Shown: positions 1-6,612, counted from the first letter of the stretch. The stretch is 10,250 nt of DNA from an uncultured Actinomycetes bacterium (GCA_903928615.1 CAIYRJ010000111.1:1-10250), one strand, 5' to 3'. Numbers and translations: made by a program. Notes: generated by a model from the letters alone, not told the origin.

Positions 1-300
1 GAGGGGGGCATGCGGCTCGAGGTGCCCGCCGACGTGCCGGCGCAGGTGCAGGACCACGCCCGCGAGCTCGCCGTGCGGGCCTGGAAGGCCATCGGGTGCA
101 GCGGCCTCGCGCGGGTGGACTTCTTCCTGGAGGGCGACGACCTCTACGTGTCGGAGATCAACACGATCCCGGGCTTCACGTCCACCAGCGTGTGGGGCCG
201 CCTGATGGCCGGTGACGGCTTCACGTACCCCGAGCTGGTGCAGCGCCTCATCGATCTGGCCTTCGAGCGCCATGAGGCACGCCGCGCATACAGGGGCTGA
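1..300 (+). CDS. ddl: D-alanine--D-alanine ligase, C-terminal part (5' end outside window)
   Basis: The open frame runs in from the left edge and stops at TGA 298-300, giving 99 visible residues of a protein usually about 330-370 long. The visible part is the end of the ATP-grasp domain. It has an ARVDFF segment (Asp at bases 118-120), then SEINTIPGFT with Glu at 154-156 and Asn at 160-162. In Ddl enzymes these acidic and Asn residues bind the catalytic magnesium ions. The tail has the usual YPELVQRLIDLA helix. The enzyme joins two D-alanines using ATP in the cytoplasm to make the dipeptide of the peptidoglycan stem. The in-frame ATG at base 10 is internal, since the conserved domain continues upstream of it. 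The metallophosphoesterase starts 6 bases after the stop, so the two are probably co-transcribed. Other ATP-grasp ligases are possible, but the motif wording fits Ddl well. Confidence 0.88.
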   Translation, partial: EGGMRLEVPADVPAQVQDHARELAVRAWKAIGCSGLARVDFFLEGDDLYVSEINTIPGFTSTSVWGRLMAGDGFTYPELVQRLIDLAFERHEARRAYRG

Positions 301-306
301 CCCCGG

Positions 307-963
307 GTGCCCGGCACCGGGGTGGACGGCATCGTCGTCGGCGTGATCGCCGACACCCACGTGGGTGAGTTCCTCGACGAGATCCCCGCGTGGGCGCTCG
401 ATGCACTCGAAGGCAGTGACCTCATCCTGCACGCCGGCGATCTGTCCGATGGCTCGGTGATCCCCGTGCTCGAGCGCATCGCGCCCGTGGTGGCCGTGCG
501 CGGCGACCACGACCTGCCGGACGTCCCGCCGCTACCGGCGCGGGCCATCGTGAGCATCGGCGGGCGGCGCATCGGGCTCATCCACGGCAAGCGGCGAAGC
601 TCGGATGCCCTCGTGGTGGCCGCCCACGCAGCTGCTGGGCGGCGCCTGGCGTGGGATGCCGGACGCGTGCGCGCAATGGCCCGGGCGTTCCGCGGGCACC
701 GCGTGGACGCCGTGGTGTTCGGCCACTGGCATGAGGCGGTGAGCGCCATGGTGGATGGGATGCTGGTGTTCTCACCGGGCGCCGTATGCCCGTGGGGCAG
801 CCTCGAGGGAGGTCGCGATCCGCGCCCCGGGGCCGCGGGCGTGGCAGACCGCGTGGTGCGCCGCTACCGCGAGCAGCTGGGGGACGACTGCATGCGCCCG
901 TCGGTGGGCCGGCTCACGCTCGCGCCGACCGGTATCGCAGCCGAGGTGATCAAGGGACCCTGA
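307..963 (+). CDS. YfcE/MJ0936-like metallophosphoesterase
   Basis: A 218-residue calcineurin-like phosphoesterase, probably cytoplasmic (no signal peptide). The metal-binding motifs appear in order: D16-T-H18, GD at 44-45, GDHD at 66-69, H93 in LIHG, and GHWH at 139-142. In this family they hold two metal ions that hydrolyse phosphodiesters or phosphomonoesters; the physiological substrate is usually unknown. Two oddities: the usual GN(H/C)D motif reads GDHD, so the metal-ligand Asn is Asp67; and after FSPG (about residue 155) there is an Arg-rich stretch of roughly 35 residues before the final beta strand. The start is GTG 307, with AGGGG at 292-296 upstream. GTG 322 is an in-frame alternative that would remove five residues before the first strand. 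It follows ddl after 6 bases. Family call is firm; function is open. Confidence 0.85.
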   Translation: MPGTGVDGIVVGVIADTHVGEFLDEIPAWALDALEGSDLILHAGDLSDGSVIPVLERIAPVVAVRGDHDLPDVPPLPARAIVSIGGRRIGLIHGKRRSSDALVVAAHAAAGRRLAWDAGRVRAMARAFRGHRVDAVVFGHWHEAVSAMVDGMLVFSPGAVCPWGSLEGGRDPRPGAAGVADRVVRRYREQLGDDCMRPSVGRLTLAPTGIAAEVIKGP

Positions 964-968
964 CCGGC

Positions 969-987
969 GCATTGCCGTAGGCAATGC
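969..987. terminator. Short hairpin after the metallophosphoesterase
   Basis: A perfect 8-bp inverted repeat, GCATTGCC/GGCAATGC with a 3-base GTA loop, begins 5 bases after the stop codon of the phosphoesterase. There is no T-run, so it is either a weak terminator or an mRNA 3'-end stabiliser. The position fits 3' processing of the ddl-phosphoesterase transcript. Confidence 0.4.
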
Positions 988-1019
988 CCGTGCGGCGCCC
1001 GCGGGCCAGCCGCCCCCCC

Positions 1020-1145
1020 GGTGTCAGGCACATAACCTAAGGGGTGGCAGCGATCGCAGCCGGGGATCATGCATTTGCGGCCCCCGCAAATGCCGATCCC
1101 GTTTCGGCGAGTGGCCGCCACCCCTTGGGTTATGTGCCTGACACC
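1020..1145. repeat. 126-bp nested imperfect inverted repeat
   Basis: The arms 1020-1048 and 1117-1145 are reverse complements at 28 of 29 positions. The outer end reads GGTGTCAGGCACATAACC on the left and its complement on the right. Inside lies a second fold: GGGATC 1063-1068 pairs with GATCCC 1095-1100, and GCATTTGCGG 1071-1080 pairs perfectly with 1084-1093 around a CCC loop. The whole unit can form one long cruciform or RNA hairpin. It lies between the convergent phosphoesterase and recombinase genes. The core GTGTCAGGCAC is itself a tiny palindrome (GTG...CAC), as in REP-type repeats. It could be a REP/MITE-like repeat, a recombination site for the adjacent recombinases, or a strong bidirectional terminator. 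No T-run follows it. Confidence 0.85.
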
Positions 1146-1146
1146 C

Positions 1147-1168
1147 GTTGGGTTACGTGCCTGACACC
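1147..1168. repeat. Third, direct copy of the repeat core
   Basis: GTTGGGTTACGTGCCTGACACC at 1147-1168 matches the right arm of the palindrome (1124-1145) at 20 of 22 positions in the same orientation, repeating with a 23-base period. It overlaps the 3' end of the recombinase gene on the minus strand: the TAA stop and the last codons (V-S-G-T) lie in the repeat. Confidence 0.85.
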
Positions 1169-2265
1169 GGGTCCTGGCGCCTCGCCCTCGGATGCGCGCG
1201 GTCGAAGTCGTCCTTCAGGTGGCTGGCGGTGATGTGCGTGTACACCTCGGTGGTGACCGGGCTCGCATGCCCGAGGTGGGCCTGCACGTAGCGGATGTCC
1301 ACGCCGGCCTGCACCAGATGCGTGCCGCATGAGTGGCGCAGCGCATGCGGGAACACGCGCACGCCCTCGGAGACGAGCCCCGCGACGTCGGCCACGCGGT
1401 TGACCTCGCGCCACACATCGGACCGGCCCACGCGCCTGCCGCGATTGCCGAGGAACACCGCATCGGCGTCGCGGTGGCGCTGCTGGTCGGGCCTGGGCTT
1501 CACGTCGCGGGCGCGAAGCTCCGGGCGCCCCGTGGCCAGGTAGCGCCTCAGGGCGTCGTGCGCCACCTGCGGCACCGCCACGGCCCGGTGCTTGCCGCCC
1601 TTGCCCAGCACGATCACGTAGGGGTCGTCCGGATCGTCAAGGTGCAGTGCCGACACGTCGAGCCCCGCGGCCTCGGTGGCGCGCAGGCCGCAGCCGTAGA
1701 GCACCTCGATGAGCGCGCTGGCGCGCAGGCCCTCGGGCCCTGGCATGGCGGCGGCGGCGTCGCACATGCGCCGCATCTGGGACGGCGAGAGCGCGGCCAC
1801 CTCGCGAGAGAGGCGATCCTGGCTGCGCGACGCCATCGCCGGCGGGCGAAGGTCCTCCACCGGATTCGGCAGGTCGAGCGCACGCGACCACCATCGGCAG
1901 AAGGCCCGCACGGCCGCCACCCGCCGCGCGCGGCTCGAGGGACGACCACCCAGGCGGTCGCGCCAGTCCTGCCACCACCCGGACGGGATGCCCGACATCT
2001 GCTCCGCGGCCCGCCGGGCGGCGGGGTCGGACTCCACGCCAAAGGGCGGGGGCTCGGCATCCGACGGCCCCACGCCGAGCGCCTCGCCGAGCAGGGTGAG
2101 GTCGCGCCCATAGGCGGCGCGCGTGTTGGCGCTGCCGCGCGTGGCCACGAAGGCGGCCGCGAGTGCCCGGTAGCCCGCTGCGTCCACGGCCACGGGTGGT
2201 GCCGAGGGATCCGCCACGGCGTCCGCGGCGGGCGTGGCGGCGGACATTCCGGAGGGGTCGGTCAT
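1153..2265 (-). CDS. Tyrosine recombinase (XerD-like), second gene of tandem pair
   Basis: A 370-residue site-specific recombinase. About residues 28-140 resemble the helical core-binding domain (a GYRALAAAFV / NTRAAYGRDL start, then the RVAAVRAFCRWW helix). The catalytic domain follows from about 157. All six active-site residues are present: R195 (YGCGLR), K222 (GKGGKHR), H307 and R310 (PHALRH), H333 (LGHAS) and the nucleophile Y342 (TTEVYTH). Such enzymes cut and rejoin DNA through a phosphotyrosine, usually as tetramers. The first 30 residues are an Ala/Pro/Asp-rich extension. The ATG at 2265 overlaps the upstream recombinase stop as ATGA, which implies translational coupling. A longer upstream frame has a composition unlike protein and lies over the other gene. 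Typical Xer proteins end near a HPRA motif, seen at 358-361 (DRAHPRA); the last nine residues read into the adjacent repeat. It is not an integron integrase, since the IntI-specific insertion is absent. Confidence 0.9.
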   Translation of the reverse strand: MTDPSGMSAATPAADAVADPSAPPVAVDAAGYRALAAAFVATRGSANTRAAYGRDLTLLGEALGVGPSDAEPPPFGVESDPAARRAAEQMSGIPSGWWQDWRDRLGGRPSSRARRVAAVRAFCRWWSRALDLPNPVEDLRPPAMASRSQDRLSREVAALSPSQMRRMCDAAAAMPGPEGLRASALIEVLYGCGLRATEAAGLDVSALHLDDPDDPYVIVLGKGGKHRAVAVPQVAHDALRRYLATGRPELRARDVKPRPDQQRHRDADAVFLGNRGRRVGRSDVWREVNRVADVAGLVSEGVRVFPHALRHSCGTHLVQAGVDIRYVQAHLGHASPVTTEVYTHITASHLKDDFDRAHPRARRQDPVSGT

Positions 2266-3215
2266 CCGCGCGGGTGCGCCTGGCGCAGTGTCTTCTGCAT
2301 GGCCTTGGTGGTCACCCCGGTGTAGCGCTCGGTGGTGGCGAGGCTCGCATGGCCGAGGAACTCCTGCACCACGCGCAGGTGTGCCCCGCCCGTGCCGCCG
2401 GGGCCCTCGAGCATGTGCGTGGCCGCGGCGTGGCGCAGCAGGTGGGGGCCGCCCGTGCGCCCGAGCGCCTCGAGCATGCGATGCACGACCCGGTACACCG
2501 AGCTGCCGTTCAGCGGCGCGCCGCTGCGCGAGAGGAACACGCAGGCGCGCGAGGCGGCGGTGAAGCCGGCCATGGCCGCGAGGCGCGGGCGCCCCTCGTC
2601 GAGCCATTGGCGAAGGGCATCGACGCATGGCTCGGTCATCGGGACCGTGCGCGAGTGCCCGCCCTTCCCCACCACCGCGAGGGTCTCGTGCTCGAAGTCA
2701 AGGGACGACAGCACGAGGTCACAGGCCTCCTGTCGCCGCAGGCCGCTGCCGTAGAGCACCTCGACGAGGGCGCGGTCGCGGATCGCCAGCGCCCGGGCGG
2801 TCGATCGCGGCGGGGCGTCGTCGATCATCCGCGCGGCGTGCTCGGCGAGGGCTGCGGCGTCGTCCTGCGAGAGGCGGGGCACGGGGGTGCGCTCAGCACG
2901 CGGCGGATCAACCAGGGTGGCCGGGCACCGACCGCGCGGGAAGTACGGGTAGAGCCACTCGCGAAGCGAGGTGAGCGCGCGGCGCTGCGTGGTGGGCGCC
3001 CAGCCGATGTCGCGCAGCGCGGCCTCCAGCATGGACGTGGTGATGTCCCCCGGGGCGGCGACGCCGCGCTCCGAAAGCCACGTTGCCACCCTGCGGCAGT
3101 CGCGCACGTAGCCCGCGCGCGACTCCGGGGCGAGTGCGCGGGCGCGCCCGCCCTGCCGCGACAGGCGCTCGTCGAGGTCGCGCAGGGAGTCCTCCCATGG
3201 GGCGGGCAACGGCAT
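2262..3215 (-). CDS. Tyrosine recombinase (XerC/XerD-like), first gene of tandem pair
   Basis: A 317-residue protein with a core-binding domain at about 8-100 and a catalytic domain at about 114-315. The catalytic set is complete: R160 (YGSGLR), K184 (GKGGHSR), H258 and R261 (PHLLRH), H289 (LGHAS) and Y298 (TTERYTG). The length fits Xer recombinases (about 300). After ATHMLE at 265-270, a glycine-rich loop (GPGGTGG) adds about five residues where most Xer proteins have a short ENGAD turn. The C-terminus ends AHPRG, similar to the AHPRA of its partner. The start is ATG 3215; no good ribosome site is seen and the only nearby word is ACATAACC. It overlaps the second recombinase by 4 bases and lies 54 bases after the kinase, so kinase and pair may be one transcript. 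The two proteins are too divergent to be a recent duplication. Whether they act as a XerC/XerD-like heterotetramer is inference. Confidence 0.9.
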   Translation of the reverse strand: MPLPAPWEDSLRDLDERLSRQGGRARALAPESRAGYVRDCRRVATWLSERGVAAPGDITTSMLEAALRDIGWAPTTQRRALTSLREWLYPYFPRGRCPATLVDPPRAERTPVPRLSQDDAAALAEHAARMIDDAPPRSTARALAIRDRALVEVLYGSGLRRQEACDLVLSSLDFEHETLAVVGKGGHSRTVPMTEPCVDALRQWLDEGRPRLAAMAGFTAASRACVFLSRSGAPLNGSSVYRVVHRMLEALGRTGGPHLLRHAAATHMLEGPGGTGGAHLRVVQEFLGHASLATTERYTGVTTKAMQKTLRQAHPRG

Positions 3216-3269
3216 GCGGTTATGTTCGCTGCGAGGACGCGGCTGCCCTCCCGCCGACCCGACCGGCGA

Positions 3270-5018
3270 CTAGGGCGTGCCCTCGAGCCCGATCTCGGAC
3301 ACGTAGGCCCGGTAGCCGCTGCCCTCGGCATTGGGCGGCAGCTCCGTGATCCAGAAGGTGTAGGTGCCGGACGCGGGGCCGTCGGAGAGGTCCACCACCT
3401 GGGCTCCCCCCTCGAAGGTGCCCTGCCCAACCACCCGCGCCTCTGGGCCGGGCTCGCCCGCGAGCACCTGGAAGGTGCCGCCGGTGCCCTTGGTGGTGAC
3501 CAGCAGGCGGCGCGCGACCGCCGGCGACTCGAGGGCGAGGGCGAGGCCCACTCCGTCCTTCAGGCCCCCGAAGTCAGGGGTGGCGTAGCGCTCGGTGCGC
3601 CACGCGGTGGCCTCGTTGCCGTCGTATGCCAGCGGCACCTCGCCCGGCATCTCGCGGCCCTCCCCACCCGGATCGGCATCGGTGACCGATGCCAGCTGCA
3701 GCGGCTGCATGCCGGTCATGATCGCCCCGCCCCCGCCGCCTGCGGATGCCCCACCGGATCCACCCGGGGATACCGCCTCCGTTCCGCCGGTGGTCACCAC
3801 CACGGCGGCCGCGGCGCCCGCCCCCAGCACCAGCACGCCCGCCACCACTGCAGGCCAGCGGCGCTTTCGGGGCGCCGTGGCGATGACCGGCTGCGCCTTC
3901 GGTCCGGGTGGTCCGGCGACGGCTTCAGGCGCGGACTCCGCCACCGGCATCGCAGGGCCCGCCGCCCCGGTCAACGTGGACGCATCATCGGTGATGCGGG
4001 TGTCGCCGGTGTCACCGGCGCCGGACGCGCTCCCCGCGCCCGGCGCGTCTCCTTCCACGACCACGGGTGGCACCGGCGCGAGCACGCCCGTGGCGGCCTC
4101 CTCGGGCAGGCTCGCCGGGGCCAGGCGCCCCGTGTCGGCATCGGCGGCGGCGACCTCGGCCGGGATCACCGGCATGGCCGCCGTGGCGCCCGCGGGCACG
4201 TCGATGAGCGCATCGGCCATGTCGAGGGCCGATGGGAATCGGGCGTCGGGGTCCTTCTCGCACGCGCGCATGACGATGGCCGCGAGGTACGCGGGCACCT
4301 CCGGGCGGGCCTCGCGCGGATCGGGCATGGGGTCACGCACCTGGCGCAGCGCCACGCCCATGGGGGTGTCCGCGGGGAAGGGCAGCTCGCCGGTGAGCGA
4401 CTCGTAGAGCACGATGCCGAGCGCGTAGACGTCGGTGCGCCCGTCCACGCCGAGGCCGCGCGCCTGCTCGGGCGCCAGGTAGTCGCTGGTGCCCAGCACC
4501 GTGCCGGTGCGCGTGAGGCCGTCCTGCATGCCGTCGAGCAGGCGGGCGATGCCGAAGTCGGTGAGCTTCGCCACGCCGGAGTCGGTCACCAGCACGTTGT
4601 GCGACTTGATGTCCCGGTGCACCACGCCCGAGCGGTGCGCCAGCTCGAGGCCGCGGGCCACCTGGCTCGCGATGGATGCCGCCTCGGCGGGGTCGAGCGG
4701 CCCGCGCTGGCGGATGAGCGCCTTGAGGGTGACGCCGTCGACCAGCTCGAACACGATGTAGGGACCGTCGTCGGCACCGGCGTCCTGGTCGAGCATGCGC
4801 ACGATGCAGGGGTGATCGAGCCGCGACACCACGTCTGCCTCGCGGCGGAAGCGCAGCAGCAGGTCCGGGTCGTCCTGCACGCGGGGGTGCATCAACTTCA
4901 CCGCCACCACGGCGCCGGTCTCGTCGTCGACGGCGCGCCACACCGTGGCCATGCCGCCGCTGCCGATCGGCCGCTCCAGCCGGTACCGGCCGCCGATGAG
5001 GTCCCCTGCCGCGGTCAC
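3270..5018 (-). CDS. Membrane Ser/Thr protein kinase with extracellular discoidin-like domain
   Basis: A 582-residue protein in four parts. The Hanks-type kinase domain (about 12-272) has the glycine loop GSGGMA (19-24), K41, E60, HRDIKSHN (134-141) with catalytic D136 and N141, DFG (154-156) and APEQ (182-185), so it should be active. An Ala/Pro/Asp-rich linker (about 275-383) follows, then the basic stop-transfer RKRR and one membrane helix (about 388-410). A Gly/Ser-rich spacer leads to an external beta-rich domain (about 440-580) with a YDGNEATAWRTE segment and FGGLKDGVGL, wording like the discoidin-type (F5/8 C) ectodomain at the C-terminus of mycobacterial MviN (Rv3910). There are no PASTA repeats. 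It probably senses a cell-envelope ligand and phosphorylates cytoplasmic proteins on Ser/Thr. The start is GTG 5018; no earlier ATG or GTG in frame looks better. It is divergent from a response regulator gene. Confidence 0.92.
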   Translation of the reverse strand: MTAAGDLIGGRYRLERPIGSGGMATVWRAVDDETGAVVAVKLMHPRVQDDPDLLLRFRREADVVSRLDHPCIVRMLDQDAGADDGPYIVFELVDGVTLKALIRQRGPLDPAEAASIASQVARGLELAHRSGVVHRDIKSHNVLVTDSGVAKLTDFGIARLLDGMQDGLTRTGTVLGTSDYLAPEQARGLGVDGRTDVYALGIVLYESLTGELPFPADTPMGVALRQVRDPMPDPREARPEVPAYLAAIVMRACEKDPDARFPSALDMADALIDVPAGATAAMPVIPAEVAAADADTGRLAPASLPEEAATGVLAPVPPVVVEGDAPGAGSASGAGDTGDTRITDDASTLTGAAGPAMPVAESAPEAVAGPPGPKAQPVIATAPRKRRWPAVVAGVLVLGAGAAAAVVVTTGGTEAVSPGGSGGASAGGGGGAIMTGMQPLQLASVTDADPGGEGREMPGEVPLAYDGNEATAWRTERYATPDFGGLKDGVGLALALESPAVARRLLVTTKGTGGTFQVLAGEPGPEARVVGQGTFEGGAQVVDLSDGPASGTYTFWITELPPNAEGSGYRAYVSEIGLEGTP

Positions 5019-5047
5019 GGGCGCAGGTCGTTGGATCGCACGCCTGC

Positions 5048-5053
5048 ACGGTA
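5048..5053 (-). promoter_or_regulatory. Probable -10 box for the kinase gene
   Basis: On the minus strand TACCGT is followed 7 bases later by the likely transcript start near 5040, leaving a leader of about 22 bases before GTG 5018. The same hexamer is used upstream of coxB and the PdxH-like gene. No convincing -35 box is seen. Confidence 0.45.
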
Positions 5054-5133
5054 GAGGCAGCGCGTGACGTCGCGGGTCACGGAGGTGCCCGCCGCACCTG
5101 TCACACGGGTGCCCGTGGCGGCATCGGCGCTGG

Positions 5134-5146
5134 TACGGTCGTGGCC
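5134..5146 (+). promoter_or_regulatory. Leaderless promoter (-10 TACGGT) of the response regulator
   Basis: TACGGT at 5134-5139 lies exactly 7 bases before ATG 5147, so transcription should begin at or next to the start codon. This geometry recurs at 8339-8365 and 9037-9052 and favours ATG 5147 over the GTG at 5141. No good -35 is visible. Confidence 0.55.
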
Positions 5147-5857
5147 ATGGCGACCCACACGATCCTGATCGTGGAGGACGACCCGGCCATCGCCGACTCC
5201 GTGGCCTACCACCTGGGCCGCGCGGGGCACCGCACGCTCACGGCGGCCGACGGGGCCACGGGGCTGCGGTTGTTCAAGCGCGAGCGCCCCGACCTCGTGG
5301 TGCTCGACCTCATGCTGCCGCAGCTCGATGGCTGGCGGTTCACCGAGGAGATCCGCACGGACGACCCGGACGTGCCCATCATCATGTGCAGCGCGCGCAC
5401 GAGCGAGCACGACCGCGTGCACGGGCTCGAGATCGGCGCCGACGACTACCTGATCAAGCCCTTCTCGATGAAGGAGCTCGTGGCGCGGGTGGCGGCGCAG
5501 CTGAGGCGCAGGGACAAGGAGCGCGCTCGCGCGGACGAGGGCCCCATCGAGGCCGCCGGCCTGGTGATCGACCCCGACCAGGTGCAGGCATTCGCCGGGG
5601 AACGCAGCGTGGGCCTCACCGCCCGCGAGTTCGAGGTGCTGCACGTGCTCGCGAAGGCGGGGGGACGCCCCCTCGCCCGCAACAAGATCTACCGCGAGGC
5701 CTGGGGCTACGAGATGATGGCCGGGGACCGGTCGGTGGACGTGTTCGTGAGGAAGGTGCGCCAGAAGCTGCGCGCGGTGATCCCCGGAACCGAGTTCATC
5801 ATCACGCACTACGGCGTGGGGTACCGATTCGACCCCGGGGGCACGGACGGGGAGTGA
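5147..5857 (+). CDS. OmpR/PhoB-family response regulator (orphan)
   Basis: A 236-residue two-domain transcription factor. The receiver domain (about 4-120) has the acidic pair D11-D12, phospho-acceptor D54 (VVLDLMLP), S82 (usually Thr or Ser), Y101 and K104 (YLIKPF), so it should be phosphorylated by a histidine kinase. The winged-helix domain (about 135-232) has LTAREFEVL, the recognition-helix stretch DRSVDVFVRKVRQKL and the GVGYRF wing, as in PhoB or RegX3. It would bind direct-repeat operators when phosphorylated. No histidine kinase gene is next to it, as the downstream gene is a convergent aquaporin, so its partner is encoded elsewhere. The gene is divergent from the Ser/Thr kinase with 128 bases between start codons. 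Cross-phosphorylation by that kinase is possible in principle but unsupported here. Start ATG 5147 rests on the promoter spacing; GTG 5141 would add two residues. Confidence 0.93.
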   Translation: MATHTILIVEDDPAIADSVAYHLGRAGHRTLTAADGATGLRLFKRERPDLVVLDLMLPQLDGWRFTEEIRTDDPDVPIIMCSARTSEHDRVHGLEIGADDYLIKPFSMKELVARVAAQLRRRDKERARADEGPIEAAGLVIDPDQVQAFAGERSVGLTAREFEVLHVLAKAGGRPLARNKIYREAWGYEMMAGDRSVDVFVRKVRQKLRAVIPGTEFIITHYGVGYRFDPGGTDGE

Positions 5858-5881
5858 CCCGGCCGGCCCCCGGCTGGTCGA
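5858..5881. terminator. Imperfect GC-rich hairpin between convergent genes
   Basis: The 24 bases between the response regulator and aquaporin stop codons contain GGCCGG followed by CCGGCT, which can fold with a C-rich loop and extend with mismatches to GAC...GTC. There is no T-run. Its place between two converging genes suggests a shared terminator, but the fold is weak evidence. Confidence 0.3.
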
Positions 5882-6586
5882 TCAGTTGCCGGACATCTCC
5901 TCGACCTCGCCCGGGCCGCGCAGCGACCGGATGAGCCAGTAGACGACGCCGCCGATGGCGCCGCCGAGGAGCGGGCCGATGATGTAGATCCACAGCTCCG
6001 TGGCGTCCTGCGCGTAGATGGCCGGCGCGATGGAACGGGCCGGGTTGAACGACCCGCCCGAGATCGGGCCCACCACCGTGGCGGCGGTGAAGATGAATCC
6101 ACCGATGGCGATCGGCGCGAGGATGCCGCTCCAGGGAGCCTTGTCGGTCGCCACCGCGCTGATGACGATGACGAACAGGGCCGTGAAGATGATCTCGATG
6201 GCGACGGCCGTGCCGATGCCGATGCCCTCACCCGGGTGATTCACGAGGGCGTCCTGCACCGACGACGAGTAGATCGCGTATGCCGCGCCCATCGCGCAGA
6301 AGGCGCCGACGAGCTGCGCGATCCAGTATCCGATCAGCTCCGACCATGGGAACTGCCGGCCGCTGGCGAGGCCGAGCGTGACCGCCGGGTTGAAGTGCCC
6401 GCCGGAGATGTGGCCGAAGGCGAAGATCATGAGGGCGAGGCCCAGGCCGAATCCGGCCGCCACGCCCCCGGTGCCGATGGATCCCGGCAGCAGCACGGCC
6501 GCGGCGATGCCGGAGAATCCGAAGAGGAAGAAGCCGAAGGTGCCGAGGGCCTCCACCAGCATGCGCTTCCAGTAGGGGTACGTCAC
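5882..6586 (-). CDS. Aquaporin / MIP-family channel
   Basis: A 234-residue inner-membrane channel, the usual length for the family, with six hydrophobic segments and both signature half-helices: GGHFNPAVTLG in the first half and GGSFNPARS in the second. The Arg after the second NPA is part of the selectivity filter. It passes water and perhaps small neutral solutes by diffusion. Counting back from the second NPA, the place of the water-selective His of AqpZ is a small residue (TAAT), so the pore may be wider than in AqpZ; this is inference. The start is GTG 6586: AGGAG lies 7 bases upstream, and the protein then begins VTYPYWKRMLVEALGTFGFF, the normal MIP N-terminus. The frame stays open to 6700, but that part is Arg-rich and has no ribosome site. 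The C-terminus is a short acidic tail (EVEEMSGN). Confidence 0.92.
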   Translation of the reverse strand: MTYPYWKRMLVEALGTFGFFLFGFSGIAAAVLLPGSIGTGGVAAGFGLGLALMIFAFGHISGGHFNPAVTLGLASGRQFPWSELIGYWIAQLVGAFCAMGAAYAIYSSSVQDALVNHPGEGIGIGTAVAIEIIFTALFVIVISAVATDKAPWSGILAPIAIGGFIFTAATVVGPISGGSFNPARSIAPAIYAQDATELWIYIIGPLLGGAIGGVVYWLIRSLRGPGEVEEMSGN

Positions 6587-6593
6587 GGAATGA

Positions 6594-6598
6594 CTCCT
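6594..6598 (-). promoter_or_regulatory. Ribosome binding site of the aquaporin gene
   Basis: AGGAG on the minus strand, 7 bases before GTG 6586. It is one of the few clear Shine-Dalgarno sites in this window and decides the start codon. Confidence 0.7.
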
Positions 6599-6612
6599 GC
6601 GATAGGGACACG

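Noticed and set aside
1020..1145. Chromosomal dif site in the palindrome
   Set aside because: CATAAC/GTTATG resembles part of a dif arm, but the two are far apart instead of around a 6-base centre.
1029..1153. Integron attC site (GTTGGGT fits GTTRRRY; ACATAAC nearly fits RYYYAAC)
   Set aside because: Only one box fits fully, the arms are far more perfect than in attC sites, and neither recombinase has the IntI-specific insertion.
1020..1168. CRISPR array
   Set aside because: Only three copies, one inverted, with no regular spacers and no cas genes in the window.
2266..2628. Upstream extension of the second recombinase
   Set aside because: The extra 121 residues are Arg/His/Pro-rich and overlap the first recombinase in another frame. 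The ATGA overlap gives a natural start at 2265.
2163..5054. 963-residue open frame on + across the recombinases and kinase
   Set aside because: Its product is Arg/Gly/His/Ala-rich with no domain, and it mirrors three genes with complete catalytic motifs on the other strand. High GC leaves such shadows open.
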